A DNA stretch of 64,000 nucleotides, from positions 1,798,001-1,862,000 of the forward strand of contig NZ_JAGIPG010000001.1 in assembly GCF_017877055.1 (NCBI RefSeq). The letters are read 5' to 3'. The notes under the pieces are model-generated. The model had not been told where the DNA came from and ran no database searches. It saw only the letters and a program-made list of their open reading frames with translations. The first letter of the stretch is position 1; the number at the start of each line of letters is the position of its first letter. This document shows positions 25,172-33,808 of the stretch, piece by piece. The translations under genes and the position numbers were made by a program. This DNA is from Neorhizobium galegae. Lineage in GTDB: Bacteria; Pseudomonadota; Alphaproteobacteria; Rhizobiales; Rhizobiaceae.

Positions 25172-25795
25172 ATGGCATCCGAGGCGGAATCGCTCAGCCG
25201 GCAAGCCTATCACCGGCTCGAAAACCTGATCGTCACCATGAAGCTGCAGCCCGGTGCGCTGGTCACGGAAAAGCAGCTCATCGGTCTGGCGGGCCAGGGC
25301 CGGACGCCGGTGCGCGAAGCGATTCAGAAGCTTGAATGGCAGGGATTGATTCGGGTGCGGCCGCGCGTTGGACTGCAGGTCAGCGAGATCATCGAGAGCG
25401 ACCACGACAGCATCATGCAGGTGCGGCGCCAGCTCGAACCGGTCGTCGCAGCGCTGGTCACAGAGCATGCCAGCGACGAACAACGCACGGCCCTGCTCGA
25501 CTGCGCCAAGGCAATGGGCGCCGCTGCGGCGACCGGAGACATCCCCGGATTTCTGGAGGCCGACAAGCGTTTCGACGATATTCTCGAGGACGCCTGCCCC
25601 AACCGGTTTCTGACGTCTGCGCTGGCGCCGCTCCAGACCCATTCCAGACGGCAGTGGTTCTCGACTGCCTCCGTCGAGCGGATGGACCAGGCGGTCACGC
25701 TGCATGTCGCCGTCATCCGCGCCATCCGGACGGGCGACGTCGACACGGCGCGAAGAGCGATGGAAACGCTCCTCGCCTATCTTACCAATTCATAA
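25172..25795 (+). CDS. GntR family regulator (FCD/VanR-type)
   Basis: A 207-residue regulator with an N-terminal winged helix (ALVTEKQLIGLAG, GRTPVREAIQKL, GLIRVRPRVGLQVSE) and an all-helical FCD effector domain, whose metal-binding residues would be in the DKRFDDIL and HVAVIRAIRTGD segments. A longer frame starts at 25136, but it runs through the second operator; ATG 25172 with AGGTGAGG upstream is the better start. The two identical palindromes suggest strong autorepression. It ends 6 bp before the convergent sufA. Its ligand and other targets are unknown; MacAB upstream on the same strand is a candidate. Confidence 0.87.
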   Translation: MASEAESLSRQAYHRLENLIVTMKLQPGALVTEKQLIGLAGQGRTPVREAIQKLEWQGLIRVRPRVGLQVSEIIESDHDSIMQVRRQLEPVVAALVTEHASDEQRTALLDCAKAMGAAAATGDIPGFLEADKRFDDILEDACPNRFLTSALAPLQTHSRRQWFSTASVERMDQAVTLHVAVIRAIRTGDVDTARRAMETLLAYLTNS

Positions 25796-25801
25796 GGGAA
25801 A

Positions 25802-26191
25802 TCAGACGCGGGCTTCGGCTTCGCGCTGCTTTGCGAGCGCAGCGAGATCCGCAGGCTTCAGCTCGACCGACTCGCCGCAACCGCAGGCAGACGTCTGGTT
25901 CGGATTGACGAAGATGAAGCCTGAGCGCATCTGCGTGACTTCGAAATCCATCTGGGTGCCGAGGAGATAAAGCACGGCGGACGGCTCGATCCAGACGTTC
26001 GCGCCGTCATGCTCGATCATGTCGTCCTTGGCATTGGGCTCGGTGACGAGATCGACCGTGTATTCCATGCCGGCGCAGCCGCCCTTCTTGATCCCGACAC
26101 GCAGGCCCTTGGCCTCCGCCCCGGAATTGGTGACGAGCTGCTTGACGCGGGTCGCGGCGGCATCGGTCATCGTCATCACTGCAAAGCCCAT
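25802..26191 (-). CDS. sufA: Iron-sulfur cluster carrier SufA (A-type)
   Basis: A 129-residue HesB/IscA-family protein that accepts Fe-S clusters from the SufBCD scaffold and passes them to apoproteins. The three cluster-ligating cysteines are present: one in GGCAGMEY and two in SACGCGES. The start ATG 26191 has AAGGAGA upstream; a 7-codon extension is not needed. It is the last gene of the sufS2-B-C-D-S1-X-A operon, about 77 bp after sufX. Confidence 0.93.
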   Translation of the reverse strand: MGFAVMTMTDAAATRVKQLVTNSGAEAKGLRVGIKKGGCAGMEYTVDLVTEPNAKDDMIEHDGANVWIEPSAVLYLLGTQMDFEVTQMRSGFIFVNPNQTSACGCGESVELKPADLAALAKQREAEARV

Positions 26192-26268
26192 GGGCTCATT
26201 CTCCTTCCGCACGCGGATTCAAGGTCCGGTGTTTCACGATTCAAATGTAGTACCGACCGATTAATCGA

Positions 26269-26649
26269 TCAATACCAGCCGACAGCCACCTGGGCTTCTT
26301 CGGACATACGCTCCGGCGTCCACGGCGGATCGAAGGTCATCTCGACTTCGACGCCGGACACGCCTTCGACGGCGCCGACGGCGTTTTCCACCCAGCCCGG
26401 CATTTCGCCGGCGACCGGGCAGCCGGGTGCCGTCAGCGTCATCATGATCTTCACCATGCGGTCGTCTTCGATGTCGATCTTGTAGATCAAACCGAGCTCG
26501 AAAATGTCGGCAGGGATTTCCGGATCGTAGACCGTTTTCAGCGCTCCGATGATGTCGTCGCTCAGGCGCGCCAGTTCATCGGCCGGGATGGCGGATTGGA
26601 TGATCCCTTCCCGGGCATCCCATTTCAGTTCCGTTTCGTCGACAGCCAT
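26269..26649 (-). CDS. sufT: SUF accessory protein, MIP18/DUF59 family (SufT/SufX)
   Basis: A 126-residue protein with the MIP18 core: VYDPEIPADIFELGLIYKI and the cysteine motif LTAPGCPVAGEMP, typical of factors that help mature Fe-S proteins. In rhizobia the gene in this position has been called sufX. The frame runs on to 26805 inside sufS, but ATG 26649 begins a normal-length protein 23 bp after the sufS stop. The single conserved cysteine is intact. Confidence 0.88.
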   Translation of the reverse strand: MAVDETELKWDAREGIIQSAIPADELARLSDDIIGALKTVYDPEIPADIFELGLIYKIDIEDDRMVKIMMTLTAPGCPVAGEMPGWVENAVGAVEGVSGVEVEMTFDPPWTPERMSEEAQVAVGWY

Positions 26650-26672
26650 CACAAGGCTCCCCAAACAAGAAA

Positions 26673-27914
26673 TTAGCCAAAGAAATTGCGGGCGTAGTCG
26701 AGCGCGTCGGCCAGCGCATCCACTTCGGCACGGGTATTGTACATGCCGAACGATGCCCTGCATGTGGAGGTGACACCGAACCGCTTCAAGAGCGGCATAG
26801 CACAATGGGTACCGGCGCGAACCGCCACGCCCCTGCGGTCGATCACCATCGACACGTCATGGGCATGGATGCCGGCAAGCTCGAAGGAGAAGATGCCACC
26901 CTTGCCCGGCGCGTTGCCGATGATGCGCAGCGAGTTGATGGCGCGCAGGCGTTCCGCTGCGTAAGCGGCGAGATCCGCCTCGTGGCGGGCGATCGCGGCG
27001 CGGCCGATCTTGTCCATGTAGTCGAGCGCGTAACCGAGCCCGATCGCCTGGACGATAGGCGGCGTGCCGGCTTCGAAACGGTGCGGCGGGTCGTTGTAGG
27101 TGACGATATCCTCGGTGACCTCGACGATCATCTCGCCGCCGCCCTGGAAGGGCCGCATCTGCCTCAACCGATCCGACTTGCCGTAGAGCACGCCGATGCC
27201 TGACGGGCCGTAGAGCTTGTGGCCGGTCATCACGTACCAGTCGCAATCGATGTCGCGCACATCGACCGGCATGTGCACGGCCCCTTGGCTGCCGTCGATC
27301 AGCACCGGAATACCGCGCTCATGGGCAATGCGGCAGACTTCCTTGACCGGGACCACGGTGCCGAGCGCGTTCGACATATGGGTGATGGCGACCAGCTTGG
27401 TCTTTTCGGTGAGAGATTTTTCGAAATCCTCGATATGGAAGGCACCCTCGTCGTCGACCGGCACCCAGACCAGCTTGGCGCCCTGCCGCTCGCGGATGAA
27501 ATGCCAGGGCACGATGTTGGAATGGTGCTCCATGATCGTCACGACGATCTCGTCGTCGGCACCGATATTCGGCATGCCCCAGCCGTAGGCGACCGTGTTG
27601 ATCGCCTCGGTCGAATTCTTGGTGAAGACGATCTCGTCCACCGAACCGGCATTCAGGAACCGGCGCACCTTTTCGCGCGACGCCTCATAGGCTTCGGTCG
27701 CCGCATTCGAGAGGAAATGCAGGCCGCGATGGACGTTCGCATATTCGCTGGAATAGGCGTGGCTGATCGCATCGATCACCACCTGCGGTTTCTGGGCCGA
27801 GGCGCCGTTGTCGAGATAGACCAGCGGTTTGCCGTGCACCATCGTCGACAGGATCGGAAAATCCCGGCGGATCGCTTCCACATCGTAGGTCGTTGACGGC
27901 GCGCTCTGGTCCAT
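26673..27914 (-). CDS. sufS: Cysteine desulfurase SufS (group II)
   Basis: A 413-residue PLP enzyme that removes sulfur from cysteine and supplies it to SufB. The PLP lysine is in TGHKLYGPSG; the persulfide cysteine is in RAGTHCAMPL, as in group II desulfurases, which lack the long cysteine loop of IscS. The EHHSNIVPW substrate segment is also present. SufE is not in the operon, so sulfur transfer may use a SufE encoded elsewhere. It is 14 bp from sufD. A second, group I-like desulfurase gene heads the same operon. Confidence 0.96.
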   Translation of the reverse strand: MDQSAPSTTYDVEAIRRDFPILSTMVHGKPLVYLDNGASAQKPQVVIDAISHAYSSEYANVHRGLHFLSNAATEAYEASREKVRRFLNAGSVDEIVFTKNSTEAINTVAYGWGMPNIGADDEIVVTIMEHHSNIVPWHFIRERQGAKLVWVPVDDEGAFHIEDFEKSLTEKTKLVAITHMSNALGTVVPVKEVCRIAHERGIPVLIDGSQGAVHMPVDVRDIDCDWYVMTGHKLYGPSGIGVLYGKSDRLRQMRPFQGGGEMIVEVTEDIVTYNDPPHRFEAGTPPIVQAIGLGYALDYMDKIGRAAIARHEADLAAYAAERLRAINSLRIIGNAPGKGGIFSFELAGIHAHDVSMVIDRRGVAVRAGTHCAMPLLKRFGVTSTCRASFGMYNTRAEVDALADALDYARNFFG

Positions 27915-27928
27915 GTCAGGCCCCTATC

Positions 27929-29203
27929 TTACGCATGCTTTTCAAGCCAGGCCGAGATGACGCCTTCCAGCGCCTCGACCAGCTTTTCTTCCTCGAGTTC
28001 CTCGACGATCTCGGCGACGAAAGCGTTGACCAGCATGGCTCGCGCCTTGTTTTCAGGAACGCCGCGCGCCATCAGGTAGAAGAGATGGCTGCTCTCGATA
28101 TCGGCAACCGTCGCGCCATGGCCGCAAACGACGTCGTCGGCGAAGATTTCGAGCTCGGGCTTGGCCGAAAACCCGCCATCGTCGGTCAGAAGCAGCGTGT
28201 TGCAGGACATCTTGGCGTCGGTCTTCTGGGCGTCGGGAGCGACCCGGATCATGCCCTGGAAGACGCCGTTGGCGCGATCGAACACGACGTTGCGGATGAT
28301 TTCCGTCGAGTTGGTGTTCGGCACGTTATGGCCGAGAACCAGCGTGACGTCGGTATGGCTTTCGGCACCGAGCAGGTTGACGCCGCGCAGCGTCAGTTCG
28401 GCGCCCTCGCCCACCACGTCGATCCGCAGTTCCTGGCGCACCAGCTTGCCACCGGCATTGATGACAAACAGGCGCAGCTTGGCGTCGGTGCCGAGCTGGA
28501 CTCGGATCTGGCCAAGATGGGTGTCCGCCGCACCCTGGGTCTGCAGGATGATCCAGGTGATGTCGGCGCCGTCTTCCAGCGTGATGTCACTGATCGAAGA
28601 CACGAATGCGGCATCCTCCGTCACCGACCGGTGACGTTCAATGATCGTCGCCCTGGATGCGGCACCGAACGAAACCGGGAAGCGCGTATGGACCTGGCCC
28701 GCGGCATGCAGGGCCTGCAGTTCGATCGGCGCTTCGAGTTCGGCGTTGGCCGGAACCGTGATCGCATAACCATCGCGCACGAAGCTGCCGTTGATGCGGC
28801 CGATCGCGTCATCCTTGTCGAGCGCCGTCAGGCCGGCAACGGCCGAACCGTCGGCGAGCCTGTCCTTGAAGAGCGCAATTTCGACGCCGTCCACGGCAGC
28901 CTTCGCATCGGCCGCACCCTGGAGGATCGAAAGGACCTTCGAACCCTCGACCAGCGGCGCGATCGGATCGATGGCGGAAACCAGCGCGGCGTCGGGGACG
29001 CTGCGCAGCAGGTTCTTGAGGTCGGTATAATGCCAGGCCTCGATGCGGCGGGTCGGCAGGCCGGCCTTCTTGAGCTCGTCCAGAAGCCGGTCACGCGTGC
29101 CGATGACAGCGCCATTGCCCGGCAATTCGCCGATCTGGGCGCCGAAGGCTTCGACCAACGCGGTTTCGGCAGCCGTGAGACGGCTTGTCGTCTGCATGTT
29201 CAT
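27929..29203 (-). CDS. sufD: Fe-S cluster assembly scaffold subunit SufD
   Basis: A 424-residue SufD with the right-handed beta-helix core and C-terminal helical domain. The RNVVFDRANGVFQGMIRVAPDAQKTDAKM region (here described only by its ends, RNVVFD and AKMSCN) and the CGHGATV motif with the conserved His needed for the SufB-SufD site are seen. It pairs with SufB on a SufC dimer to build clusters. The sequence MNMQTT gives two possible starts 6 bases apart; AAGGA favours the first. Normal length and 24 bp from sufC. Confidence 0.95.
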   Translation of the reverse strand: MNMQTTSRLTAAETALVEAFGAQIGELPGNGAVIGTRDRLLDELKKAGLPTRRIEAWHYTDLKNLLRSVPDAALVSAIDPIAPLVEGSKVLSILQGAADAKAAVDGVEIALFKDRLADGSAVAGLTALDKDDAIGRINGSFVRDGYAITVPANAELEAPIELQALHAAGQVHTRFPVSFGAASRATIIERHRSVTEDAAFVSSISDITLEDGADITWIILQTQGAADTHLGQIRVQLGTDAKLRLFVINAGGKLVRQELRIDVVGEGAELTLRGVNLLGAESHTDVTLVLGHNVPNTNSTEIIRNVVFDRANGVFQGMIRVAPDAQKTDAKMSCNTLLLTDDGGFSAKPELEIFADDVVCGHGATVADIESSHLFYLMARGVPENKARAMLVNAFVAEIVEELEEEKLVEALEGVISAWLEKHA

Positions 29204-29227
29204 GACAACATCCTTCCCTTGGGCCGC

Positions 29228-29983
29228 TTAAGCCGCTTCTCCGATGATATCGGCATAGCCGTTCTCTTCCAGCTCAAGCGCAAGCGCCTTGTCGCCGGAG
29301 CGGATGATCTGGCCCTTGTAGAGAACGTGGACCGTGTCCGGCACGATGTAGTCGAGCAGGCGCTGGTAGTGGGTGATGACGATCGTGGCGCGATCCGGCG
29401 ACTTCAGCGCGTTGACACCGTCGGCGACGATCTTCAGCGCATCGATGTCGAGGCCGCTGTCGGTCTCGTCGAGGATGCAAAGTTTCGGCTCGAGCAGCGC
29501 CATCTGCAGGATCTCAGCGCGCTTCTTCTCGCCGCCGGAGAAACCGACGTTCAGCGGACGGCGCAGCATGGCCTGGTCGATCTTCAGCTTTTCGGCAGCG
29601 TCCTTGACGCGGCGGATGAAGTCCGGCGTCGTCAGTTCCGCTTCGCCGCGCGCCTTGCGCTGCTCGTTCATCGCTACTTTCAGAAACTGCATGGTGGCGA
29701 CGCCCGGAATTTCGAGCGGATACTGGAAGGCGAGGAAGATGCCCTTGGAGGCCCGTTCAGCGGGGTCGAGTTCGAGAATGCTCTCGCCGTTATAGAGGAT
29801 ATCGCCCTCGGTGACTTCGTAATCCTGGCGGCCCGACAGGATATAGGAGAGCGTCGACTTGCCGGAACCGTTCGGGCCCATGATGGCGGCGATTTCGCCG
29901 GCCTTCACGGTGAGGTTCAGGCCGCGGATGATTTCGGTGCCGTCTTCGGCGATGCGGGCGTGCAGGTTCTTGATCTCAAGCAT
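29228..29983 (-). CDS. sufC: Fe-S cluster assembly ATPase SufC
   Basis: A 251-residue ABC-type ATPase without membrane partners, which powers conformational change in the SufBCD scaffold. Walker A is GPNGSGKST near residue 37, the signature is VGFSGGEKKRAEILQMALL, Walker B is LCILDETDSGLD, and the H-loop His is in IVITHYQR. It lies 63 bp after sufB and 24 bp before sufD, in the standard order. Confidence 0.97.
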   Translation of the reverse strand: MLEIKNLHARIAEDGTEIIRGLNLTVKAGEIAAIMGPNGSGKSTLSYILSGRQDYEVTEGDILYNGESILELDPAERASKGIFLAFQYPLEIPGVATMQFLKVAMNEQRKARGEAELTTPDFIRRVKDAAEKLKIDQAMLRRPLNVGFSGGEKKRAEILQMALLEPKLCILDETDSGLDIDALKIVADGVNALKSPDRATIVITHYQRLLDYIVPDTVHVLYKGQIIRSGDKALALELEENGYADIIGEAA

Positions 29984-30046
29984 GTTTCTTATCCTTCCGG
30001 ATTTATTCGATGACGCGTCAGTGCGCGATATTCGGACAGCGGGCCA

Positions 30047-31516
30047 TCAGCCCACGGAGCCTTCGAGCGAGATGCCAATCAGCTTCTGGGCCTCGACGGC
30101 GAATTCCATCGGCAACTGCTGGATGACGTCCTTGACGAAGCCGTTGACGATGAGCGCGATGGCCTCCTCTTCGGGAATGCCGCGCTGCATGACGTAGAAC
30201 TTCTGGTCCTCGGAAATCTTCGAGGTGGTCGCCTCGTGCTCGATCTGCGCCGATGCGTTCTTCACGTCGATATAGGGCACGGTATGGGCACCGCACTGGT
30301 CGCCGATCAGAAGACTATCGCAATTGGTGAAGTTGCGGGCATTCGAGGCCCGGCGGTTGATCGAGACCTGACCGCGATAGGTGTTGTTCGAATTGCCGGC
30401 GGAAATGCCCTTGGAGATGATGCGGCTCGACGTGTTCTTGCCGAGATGGATCATCTTGGTGCCACTGTCGATCTGCTGATAACCGTTGGAAACGGCGATC
30501 GAATAGAACTCGCCGCGGCTGTCGTCGCCGCGAAGAATGCAGCTCGGATATTTCCAGGTGATCGCCGAACCGGTCTCGACCTGCGTCCAGGAGATCTTCG
30601 AACGGGCACCACGGCAATCGCCGCGCTTGGTGACGAAGTTGTAGATGCCGCCCTTGCCCTGGGCATCGCCCGGATACCAATTCTGCACCGTCGAATACTT
30701 GATCTCCGCGTCGTCGAGGGCGATCAGTTCAACCACGGCGGCGTGCAGCTGGTTTTCGTCGCGCTGCGGCGCCGTGCAGCCTTCCAGATAGGAGACGTAA
30801 GAACCTTCCTCGGCGATGATGAGCGTGCGCTCGAACTGGCCGGTGTTCTTCTCGTTGATGCGGAAATAGGTCGAAAGCTCCATCGGGCACCGCACGCCCT
30901 TCGGCACGAAGACGAAGGATCCGTCGGTGAACACGGCGGCGTTCAGCGTCGCATAGAAATTGTCCGAAGTCGGCACGACCGAGCCCAGGTACTTCTTGAT
31001 GAGTTCGGGGTGCTCGCGGATCGCTTCGGAGATCGACATGAAGATCACGCCGGCCTTCTGCAGTTCCTTCTTGAAGGTGGTGACGACCGAAACGGAGTCG
31101 AAGACGGCGTCGACGGCGACCCGCGGCGTTTCCACGCCAGCCAGAATTTCCTGTTCGCGCAGCGGAATGCCGAGCTTCTCGTAGACCTTCAACAGCTCCG
31201 GATCGACTTCCTCAAGCGATTTCGGGCCAGCGGTGCTTTTCGGCGCGGCGTAATAATAGAGGTCGTTGAAATCGATCTTCGGATATTCGACGCGCGCCCA
31301 GGTGGGCTCTTCCATGGTCAGCCAGCGGCGATAGGCGTCGAGACGCCATTCCAGCATCCAATCCGGCTCCTGCTTCTTGGCCGAGATGAAACGGATGATC
31401 TCTTCCGAAAGACCTTTTGGCGCCTTGTCCACTTCGATGACGGTCTCGAAACCGTATTTGTACTGGTCCACATCGATTAGGCGAACCTGATCGATTGTTT
31501 CCTGCACGGCAGCCAT
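30047..31516 (-). CDS. sufB: Fe-S cluster assembly scaffold subunit SufB
   Basis: A 489-residue SufB, the scaffold on which [4Fe-4S] clusters form from SufS sulfur. The conserved C-terminal stretch [19 protein letters not shown] holds the catalytic cysteine equivalent to E. coli Cys405; [16 protein letters not shown] follows. Two adjacent in-frame ATGs exist (31522, 31516); GGAG is one base from the first and seven from the second, so the second is preferred. Its leader, the 148 bp after sufS2, contains a stem-loop immediately before the ribosome site. Confidence 0.96.
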   Translation of the reverse strand: MAAVQETIDQVRLIDVDQYKYGFETVIEVDKAPKGLSEEIIRFISAKKQEPDWMLEWRLDAYRRWLTMEEPTWARVEYPKIDFNDLYYYAAPKSTAGPKSLEEVDPELLKVYEKLGIPLREQEILAGVETPRVAVDAVFDSVSVVTTFKKELQKAGVIFMSISEAIREHPELIKKYLGSVVPTSDNFYATLNAAVFTDGSFVFVPKGVRCPMELSTYFRINEKNTGQFERTLIIAEEGSYVSYLEGCTAPQRDENQLHAAVVELIALDDAEIKYSTVQNWYPGDAQGKGGIYNFVTKRGDCRGARSKISWTQVETGSAITWKYPSCILRGDDSRGEFYSIAVSNGYQQIDSGTKMIHLGKNTSSRIISKGISAGNSNNTYRGQVSINRRASNARNFTNCDSLLIGDQCGAHTVPYIDVKNASAQIEHEATTSKISEDQKFYVMQRGIPEEEAIALIVNGFVKDVIQQLPMEFAVEAQKLIGISLEGSVG

Positions 31517-31532
31517 GTTCATACTCCAATTC

Positions 31533-31554
31533 TTGCCGGTTCAAATTCCGGCAA
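31533..31554 (-). promoter_or_regulatory. Stem-loop in the sufB leader
   Basis: TTGCCGG and CCGGCAA (31533-31539 and 31548-31554) are perfect complements around an 8-nt AT-rich loop, just upstream of the sufB ribosome site. On the minus strand the direct repeat AAGAATTG flanks the hairpin. It could be a processing or attenuation element between sufS2 and sufB. Confidence 0.45.
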
Positions 31555-31664
31555 TTCTTGTCATCAATCCGGGGGGACAATTGCCTCCCTTATGTAGGCG
31601 CCAGAAGGCGGTTTTCACACCTTTTGGCAAGCGGAAATTTGCGCAAGCGCAATTTTGAAGGCGG

Positions 31665-32831
31665 TCACGCCGCCTCGCCCGCCGGTTTTCGCCGGCCGGC
31701 AATCTTGGCGAAGGCGGCAAGCGCCCGCGCGATATCGTCTTGCGTCGTGCCGACCCCGAGCGAAATCCGCAGGGCCCCGAGCTTCGGATCATGCCCCATC
31801 GCCGTCAAAACATGGCTCTCGCCGACTTTTCCCGCCGAGCAAGCGGAGCCGGCGGACAGCGCGATACCTTCGAGATCGAAAGCGATCTGCCCTGTTTCGG
31901 ATTTCAGCCCCGGCAAAGTAAAAAAGCAGGTATTCGCTACGCGCAAAACTCCCTCGCCATGAATGATGGCATCGGGGGCAGCCTCACGCATTCCCGCTTC
32001 CAGCCGGTGGCGGAGCTCTTCTATCACCGCATTGCGTTCATCGAGATCCTCGCGGGCAGCCTGGGCCGCGGCGCCGAAGCCGACAATGGCATGGAAATTC
32101 TCGGTACCGGAGCGATGACCCTTTTCCTGGCCGCCGCCGCGGATCAACGGCTTCGGCATCAGCACTTCGCCACGCGAGACGAGTGCGCCAACGCCCTTCG
32201 GGCCACCGATCTTGTGCGACGACAGGATCAGAAAATCCGCATCCAGCACATTGATGTCCACCGGAATGCGCCCGACGGCCTGGACAACGTCCACCACCAT
32301 CAAGCCACCATGGGCATGGGCGATGGCCCCTGCTTCTGCGACGGGCTGGACGATGCCGGTCTCGTTGTTGACCAGCATGACGGCGACCATCGGCATGCCG
32401 ACGCTTCGGTCGTGTTCGGCCAGCAGCGCCTCAAGTGCGGAAAGATCGACGATACCCGCTGGCGTGACCGGCACTTCGGTCACCTGGGAAGGATCGAAAC
32501 GCCCGCCCTCCCGGATCGCCGGATGCTCGATCGCGGAGACATAGACACGGCCCATCGTCAGCGGCGCCCGGCCCATGCGGAAATCCGGGGTCAGAACATG
32601 ATTGGCCGCTTCCGTCGCGCCACTGACAAACGTCACATGCGCAGGCTCCGCACCGACCAGCGCCGCAACCTGCCGGCGCGCCTTGTCGACCGCGGCCCGG
32701 GCCGCCCTGCCCTCGCCGTGGACCGACGAGGCATTGCCGGGCAATTGCAGCGCATCCAGCATGGCGGCGCGGGCCGGCGCACTCAAGGGCGCGGTCGCAT
32801 TCCAGTCCAGATATGTGCGGTTCAGCGCCAT
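31665..32831 (-). CDS. sufS2: Cysteine desulfurase, IscS/NifS-like (SufS2)
   Basis: A 388-residue PLP desulfurase of group I type. The PLP lysine is in SSHKIGGPKG, the histidine over the cofactor in YVSAIEHPAI, and the persulfide cysteine lies in the flexible loop SAGSACSAGKVGESHV. It heads the suf operon, 148 bp before sufB, as in other rhizobia. Having two desulfurases in one operon suggests separate sulfur routes, perhaps one for SufB and one for other acceptors (inference). The promoter region contains an Irr-type iron control element. Confidence 0.92.
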   Translation of the reverse strand: MALNRTYLDWNATAPLSAPARAAMLDALQLPGNASSVHGEGRAARAAVDKARRQVAALVGAEPAHVTFVSGATEAANHVLTPDFRMGRAPLTMGRVYVSAIEHPAIREGGRFDPSQVTEVPVTPAGIVDLSALEALLAEHDRSVGMPMVAVMLVNNETGIVQPVAEAGAIAHAHGGLMVVDVVQAVGRIPVDINVLDADFLILSSHKIGGPKGVGALVSRGEVLMPKPLIRGGGQEKGHRSGTENFHAIVGFGAAAQAAREDLDERNAVIEELRHRLEAGMREAAPDAIIHGEGVLRVANTCFFTLPGLKSETGQIAFDLEGIALSAGSACSAGKVGESHVLTAMGHDPKLGALRISLGVGTTQDDIARALAAFAKIAGRRKPAGEAA

Positions 32832-32968
32832 TGCCTGATCGGCTTCCGTTTCTAGATAGAGGTTGAATTACACATGGGCGGACGGGGGACCCGCATTTTC
32901 CTTGAAATTTCCGTCAGCCTTGCCGTAAGAGACATCGCATCGGGCGCGCATCTGAATGCCGCCCAAAG

Positions 32969-32997
32969 TTTCGAATGGTTCTAAACTGAGTTTAGAA
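32969..32997. promoter_or_regulatory. Irr-type iron control element (ICE-like) upstream of suf
   Basis: TTTCGAA-TGG-TTCTAAA (32969-32985) matches the rhizobial ICE consensus TTTAGAA-N3-TTCTAAA with one mismatch. The right half also forms a perfect inverted repeat TTCTAAAC-TGA-GTTTAGAA (32979-32997). The site lies 138 bp before the sufS2 start, in the gap shared with the divergent hydrolase. Suf operons of rhizobia are known Irr/RirA targets; the consensus is from memory. Confidence 0.55.
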
Positions 32998-33071
32998 AAG
33001 CTGAGCGTCTTCGTCAAGTCAAACTCGACGTGATACTCGTTTGGAACCTGAACATATTGACCGGAGTACCG

Positions 33072-33749
33072 ATGCCCGAAGTCATTTTCAACGGCCCAGC
33101 CGGCCGCCTTGAAGGTCGTTACCAGCCATCCAAGGAAAAGAGCGCCCCGATCGCCATCATCCTGCACCCGCATCCGCAGTTCGGCGGCACGATGAACAAC
33201 CAGATCGTCTACCAGCTCTTTTACATGTTCCAGAAGCGCGGTTTTACGACACTCCGGTTCAATTTCCGCGGTATCGGGCGCAGCCAGGGCGAATTCGACC
33301 ACGGCGCCGGAGAGCTTTCGGACGCAGCGTCGGCGCTCGACTGGGTGCAGAGCCTGCATCCCGATTCGAAGAGCTGTTGGGTCGCCGGTTATTCCTTCGG
33401 CGCCTGGATCGGCATGCAGCTGCTGATGCGCCGTCCCGAGATCGAGGGTTTCATGTCGATCGCGCCGCAGCCGAACATCTACGACTTCTCGTTCCTCGCC
33501 CCCTGCCCGTCATCCGGCCTGATCATCAACGGCGACAGCGACAAGGTGGCACCCGAAAAGGACGTCAACGGGCTCGTGGAAAAGCTGAAGACGCAGAAGG
33601 GCATTCTGATCACCCATCGGATGGTCGACGGCGCCAATCACTTCTTCAACGGTCAGGTGGACACGCTGATGAGCGAATGCGAGGATTATCTCGACCGCCG
33701 TCTCAACGGCGAACTGGTGCCGGAGCCGGCAGCCAAGCGCATTCGCTGA
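33072..33749 (+). CDS. Alpha/beta hydrolase (DUF3530/dienelactone-like)
   Basis: A 225-residue serine hydrolase. It has the oxyanion segment ILHPHPQFGGTMNN (about residue 30), the nucleophile elbow GYSFGAW (Ser near residue 107), an aspartate in NGDSDKVAP and a histidine in VDGANHFF, so the triad is complete. This small CLCA-like family is widespread in Rhizobiales with no assigned substrate. ATG 33072 has GGAG six bases before it. It is divergent from the suf operon and shares a promoter region containing the iron control element, so iron control is possible but unproven. Confidence 0.85.
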   Translation: MPEVIFNGPAGRLEGRYQPSKEKSAPIAIILHPHPQFGGTMNNQIVYQLFYMFQKRGFTTLRFNFRGIGRSQGEFDHGAGELSDAASALDWVQSLHPDSKSCWVAGYSFGAWIGMQLLMRRPEIEGFMSIAPQPNIYDFSFLAPCPSSGLIINGDSDKVAPEKDVNGLVEKLKTQKGILITHRMVDGANHFFNGQVDTLMSECEDYLDRRLNGELVPEPAAKRIR

Positions 33750-33782
33750 TCGCCTTCGAGAACTGTTGGTAAAAACTGTCGG

Positions 33783-33808
33783 AATGGCCGCCTCGGCGGC
33801 CATTTTCA
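33783..33808. terminator. Bidirectional Rho-independent terminator
   Basis: AATGGCCGCC (33783-33792) pairs with GGCGGCCATT (33795-33804) and is followed by TTTT-like sequence on either strand. It separates the convergent hydrolase and diguanylate cyclase genes. Confidence 0.85.

Noticed and set aside
27893..30013. 706-residue plus-strand frame opposite sufS, sufD and sufC
   Set aside because: Antisense to three certain genes and with no domain or ribosome site.
32905..32918. TGA-N8-TCA-like sequence as a RirA (IRO) box upstream of suf
   Set aside because: The IRO consensus needs a 9-base spacer; here it is 8, so only the Irr-type site is reported.
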